From positions 1-37,108 of the forward strand of contig CANJPM010000009.1 in NCBI GenBank assembly GCA_947476075.1: DNA of 37,108 bases. Direction: 5' to 3'. Each line of letters opens with the position of its first letter. Position 1 is the first letter of the stretch. The notes below the pieces were generated by a model that had not been told where the DNA came from, made no database searches, and was given only the letters and a program-made list of their open reading frames with translations. The DNA comes from Beijerinckiaceae bacterium. Lineage in GTDB: Bacteria; Pseudomonadota; Alphaproteobacteria; Rhizobiales; Beijerinckiaceae. The translations under genes and the position numbers were made by a program. Shown here piece after piece: positions 34,745-37,108 of this stretch.

Positions 34745-34761
34745 TTTAGAAGCATTCTAAC
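34745..34761 (+). promoter_or_regulatory. Irr-type iron control element (ICE) upstream of mbfA
   Basis: TTTAGAA (34745-34751), GCA, TTCTAAC (34755-34761): an inverted repeat with six perfect pairs (TTAGAA / TTCTAA) and a three-base centre. This resembles the Irr box described in Rhizobiales. It lies 74 bases before the mbfA start. MbfA genes of Bradyrhizobium and Agrobacterium are known to be repressed by Irr under iron limitation, so the match to the right gene supports the call. Confidence 0.75.
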
Positions 34762-34834
34762 TTAATTTATTCCATGATGCTGTCCGCGCGCCGCAGTCCC
34801 AAGGCTGTCGCCCCAAGCCTTTCCGGAGCTTTCC

Positions 34835-35806
34835 TTGAAGACCTTTGCCGAGCTCACCGAGCGCGAAATTCTCGCCGTCGCCATCTCCTCCGAGGAGGAA
34901 GACGCGCGGATTTATATGTCATTTGCCGAAGATCTGGCCGAGCGCTATCCCTCCTCGTCCAAAGTGTTCGAGGAAATGGCCGACGAGGAAAAAGTCCACC
35001 GGCATCAATTACTCGACATGTATGAGCAGCGCTTTGGGCCCAACCTTCCCCCCATCCGCCGCGAGGATGTGAAAGGGTTCCTCAAGCGCCGCCCGGTCTG
35101 GCTGTCCAAAAACCTGTCGCTCGACACGATCCGCAAGGAAGCCGAGAATATGGAGTTTCAGGCGCAGCGCTTCTACCAGCGCGCCGCCGAGCAGACGCGC
35201 GACGTCAATATCCGCAAGCTTCTGGGCGATCTGGCCGAGGTTGAAAAGAGCCATGCCGGCACCGCCAGCAAGCTGGAGCGCGCCCACCTCACCGAATCCG
35301 CGCTCGATGAAGAAAACGCCACCCGCAAGCGTATGTTCCTGCTGCAATATGTGCAGCCGGGACTGGCGGGTCTGATGGACGGCTCGGTCTCGACGCTGGC
35401 GCCGCTGTTCGCCGCCGCTTTCGCGACGCAAAATAATTGGCAGACGTTTCTGGTCGGGCTCGCCGCCTCCATCGGCGCAGGCATCAGCATGGGTTTCGCC
35501 GAAGCCCTGTCCGACGACGGCTCGCTGACCGGGCGCGGCTCGCCATGGCTGCGCGGAGTGATCTCGGGCGCCATGACGACGCTGGGCGGCATTTTCCACA
35601 CCCTGCCCTATCTGGTGCCTGATGCGTGGGCCAATGCGTTCTGGATCGCGACCGGCATCGCCGGGCTGATCGTGGTGATCGAATTGTGGATCATCGCATG
35701 GATTCGCGCGACCTATATGGACACGCCGTTCTTGCAGGCTGCGTTCCAGGTGGTCGTGGGCGGCGTGATCGTTCTGGCGGCGGGCATCTTGATTGGCGGC
35801 GCCTAG
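34835..35806 (+). CDS. mbfA: Iron exporter MbfA (ferritin-like plus VIT1-type membrane domain)
   Basis: The start is a TTG at 34835 with CCGGAG upstream; it gives the N-terminus MKTFAELTEREILAVAISSE known from MbfA. Product 323 residues. The N-terminal ferritin-like domain (about 1-150) keeps di-iron ligands in SSEEEDARIY (E20-E22) and FEEMADEEKVHRHQLL (E51, E52, H55), and a second pair in ENMEFQAQRFY and LGDLAEVEKSHAG. The C-terminal VIT1/CCC1 domain (about 165-323) has about five membrane helices, beginning LQYVQPGLAGLMDGSVSTLA. The protein exports iron and protects from iron and peroxide stress. It is preceded by an Irr-type box, consistent with induction at high iron. The assignment is firm. 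Confidence 0.95.
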   Translation: MKTFAELTEREILAVAISSEEEDARIYMSFAEDLAERYPSSSKVFEEMADEEKVHRHQLLDMYEQRFGPNLPPIRREDVKGFLKRRPVWLSKNLSLDTIRKEAENMEFQAQRFYQRAAEQTRDVNIRKLLGDLAEVEKSHAGTASKLERAHLTESALDEENATRKRMFLLQYVQPGLAGLMDGSVSTLAPLFAAAFATQNNWQTFLVGLAASIGAGISMGFAEALSDDGSLTGRGSPWLRGVISGAMTTLGGIFHTLPYLVPDAWANAFWIATGIAGLIVVIELWIIAWIRATYMDTPFLQAAFQVVVGGVIVLAAGILIGGA

Positions 35807-35860
35807 CCTCGGCCGCGCTCGGCCCTTGACCTCGCCACGCTCCCCCGCCAAACCTGATCC

Positions 35861-36757
35861 GTGACCAGCTTTCTCCTCGCCCATCTCTCCGACGCCCACA
35901 TCGGCCCCATTCCGCATTTTCTGCGGCGTGAGCTTTTGAACAAGCGTTTCACCGGCTACATGAACTGGAAGCGCCGCGCGCACATCCACAACATGGAGGC
36001 GCTGAATGCGATTGTCGCTGACATGCGGGCGCACGCGCCCGATCATATCGCCATGACGGGCGACGTCATGAACATTGGCCTGCCGACCGAATTTCCCATC
36101 GCAAAAGCCTGGCTCGAAACGCTGGGAGATCCCGGCGACGTCAGTTTTACGCCTGGCAATCACGACGCCTATGTGCGCGCGAACGTGCCATGGATCAACG
36201 AAACCTTTGCGCCCTGGTGCTCAAGCGACGGCGAGGCGCACACCCGCTTTCCCTATCTGCGCGTACGCGGCCAGATTGCGCTGATCGGCATTTCGTCCGG
36301 CGTTCCAACGGCGCCGTTCATGGCCTCGGGCCGGCTGGGGCCGGAGCAGCGCGAGGCGCTGGGCGCCCTTCTGGACGCGGCGGGCGAGAACCGACTGATG
36401 CGCGTGGTGATGATCCATCATCCGCCAACGCAAGACGGCGCAGGCTTTGGGCGCGGGCTCACCGACGCGCGCCAATTGGAGGCGCTGCTTGCGCGCCATG
36501 GCGCCGAGCTGGTGATCCATGGCCACAACCATCGGCTGCAGGTCAAACATATCGCTGGCGCGCGCGCCATTCCGTGCATTGGCGTGGCGTCCGCCTCAGC
36601 CGTGCCGGGCACGCCGCTGCATCGCGCGGCGTATCATCTGTATCGATTTGTGAAGACCGAAGACGGCTGGAGCATTGAGGCCCGCGCGCGCGGCATGTCG
36701 CTGGACAGCGCGCACGGCGCCCATCACGTGACGGATTTGGGCGCGATTGCGTTCTAG
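35861..36757 (+). CDS. Calcineurin-like metallophosphoesterase
   Basis: The start is a GTG at 35861 without a clear ribosome site; product 298 residues. The phosphoesterase motifs appear in order: HLSDAHIG (D11, H13), MTGDVMN, TPGNHDAY, then VVMIHHPP and IHGHNHRLQ, giving the usual two-metal site. This pattern is that of class III cyclic nucleotide phosphodiesterase-like proteins (CpdA type), though the substrate is not certain. There is no signal peptide. The region RRELLNKRFTGYMNWKRRAH after the first motif is typical of alphaproteobacterial members. It lies 54 bases after mbfA on the same strand, so it could share its transcript. It is convergent with the final gene. Confidence 0.92.
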   Translation: MTSFLLAHLSDAHIGPIPHFLRRELLNKRFTGYMNWKRRAHIHNMEALNAIVADMRAHAPDHIAMTGDVMNIGLPTEFPIAKAWLETLGDPGDVSFTPGNHDAYVRANVPWINETFAPWCSSDGEAHTRFPYLRVRGQIALIGISSGVPTAPFMASGRLGPEQREALGALLDAAGENRLMRVVMIHHPPTQDGAGFGRGLTDARQLEALLARHGAELVIHGHNHRLQVKHIAGARAIPCIGVASASAVPGTPLHRAAYHLYRFVKTEDGWSIEARARGMSLDSAHGAHHVTDLGAIAF

Positions 36758-36769
36758 GCGGGGTTTCGC

Positions 36770-37108
36770 TCACCCCAGCTGCGCAAAGCGCGTGACCCAC
36801 CAGGTCACGCCCACGTGCCACGCCAGATAGGCAGCGCCCGCCACCAGCACAAACAGGGCGATCGATCCCAGAAGCTCGATCGTGAATAAAAGGCCCGATG
36901 CAAAGAGGCTTCGGCGCCTTCCAGGCGGTTGCATAACCTGTGTTTGCGTAACCTGCGCCGGAGCGGGGGATTGCGCGGACGCAAGTTCGGCTTGCGGGTC
37001 AGCGGCTTCTTTATCAGGCAAGGTTTTTTTGTTCGCAGGCAAGGGCGTGCGGTCGGCGGCGAGCGCGAGCTGGCGCTCGACCAATCTGCGCGCGACGTAA
37101 TCGGTCAT
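36770..37108 (-). CDS. Small membrane protein of unknown function, starting at the window edge
   Basis: The ATG falls exactly on the last bases of the window (37106-37108), so the upstream region cannot be checked and a longer protein is possible. As read it has 112 residues: a charged N-terminal part (MTDYVARRLVERQLALAADR), a Pro/Gln/Ala-rich linker (about 25-65), the basic turn PGRRRSLFASG, and one or two membrane helices (about 70-103, LLFTIELLGSIALFVLVAGA then AYLAWHVGVTWW). This suggests a single-pass or hairpin inner-membrane protein with a cytoplasmic N-terminus. I recognise no family. It is convergent with the phosphoesterase gene, with 12 bases between the stops. Confidence 0.6.
   Translation of the reverse strand: MTDYVARRLVERQLALAADRTPLPANKKTLPDKEAADPQAELASAQSPAPAQVTQTQVMQPPGRRRSLFASGLLFTIELLGSIALFVLVAGAAYLAWHVGVTWWVTRFAQLG

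Overview
The window is about 37 kb of GC-rich bacterial chromosome from an alphaproteobacterium, most likely of the order Hyphomicrobiales (Rhizobiales). I infer this from the GANTC methyltransferase CcrM next to rnhB, the iron exporter MbfA with an Irr-type palindrome in front of it, UvrB with a long N-terminal extension, the DUF1285 / Nudix / CCA-transferase operon divergent from a MoxR-DUF58-DUF4159 operon, and intergenic palindromes of the kind common in this order. Genus cannot be decided from the sequence alone. No tRNA, rRNA, CRISPR array, insertion sequence or prophage was seen. Coding density is high and no gap exceeds 300 bases.

Layout. 1-1003: the end of an outer-membrane beta-barrel gene and its terminator, then a Kbp-type BON-LysM protein behind a perfect CtrA-type motif, with its own terminator. 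1062-3141 (minus): RlmJ, an exported RNase T2 and a small exported protein. 3258-5306 (minus): a two-gene surface-polysaccharide unit, a glycosyltransferase followed by a UDP-glucuronate decarboxylase interrupted by one in-frame TAA; it is noticeably less GC-rich than its surroundings. 5465-7045 (minus): release factor RF3. 7143-10808 (plus): TlyA and an RlmD/TrmA-type RNA methyltransferase (1-base overlap), a YpfJ-type zinc metallopeptidase and MoaB. 10811-13860: a degenerate glycosyltransferase-like protein, a PA0069-type radical SAM protein, a VOC protein and a C-terminally anchored hypothetical protein. 14001-16001: rnhB and ccrM. 16043-20108 (minus): a DUF1800/DUF1501 pair and an APC permease. 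20109-21147: a composite palindromic repeat and a methyltransferase that carries an export signal. 21276-23933: uvrB, with a G-tract-rich 3' end. 24025-26524 (minus): overlapping DUF1285, Nudix and CCA-transferase genes. 26665-33507 (plus): a tightly packed four-gene MoxR / DUF58 / BatA-DUF4159 / VWA-GATase-like operon. 33605-37108: GNAT and Nudix proteins, MbfA, a metallophosphoesterase and a small membrane protein that starts at the window edge.

How the genes fit together. Much of the window is housekeeping: rRNA and tRNA modification (rlmJ, tlyA, rlmD-like, CCA transferase), translation termination (prfC), DNA repair and replication (uvrB, rnhB) and cell-cycle DNA methylation (ccrM). The best candidate for a poorly understood system is the MoxR operon. 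It pairs an AAA+ ATPase with a DUF58 protein and two large membrane proteins with VWA-like, GATase-like and DUF4159 domains, so it resembles a Bat-type complex of unknown client. Other points worth following are the Irr-type box before mbfA, the CtrA-type and GANTC sites near kbp and ccrM, the exported methyltransferase, the interrupted sugar-nucleotide gene, the RNase T2 Glu-to-Gln change and the two composition anomalies inside uvrB. I found nothing that I would call a wholly new system.
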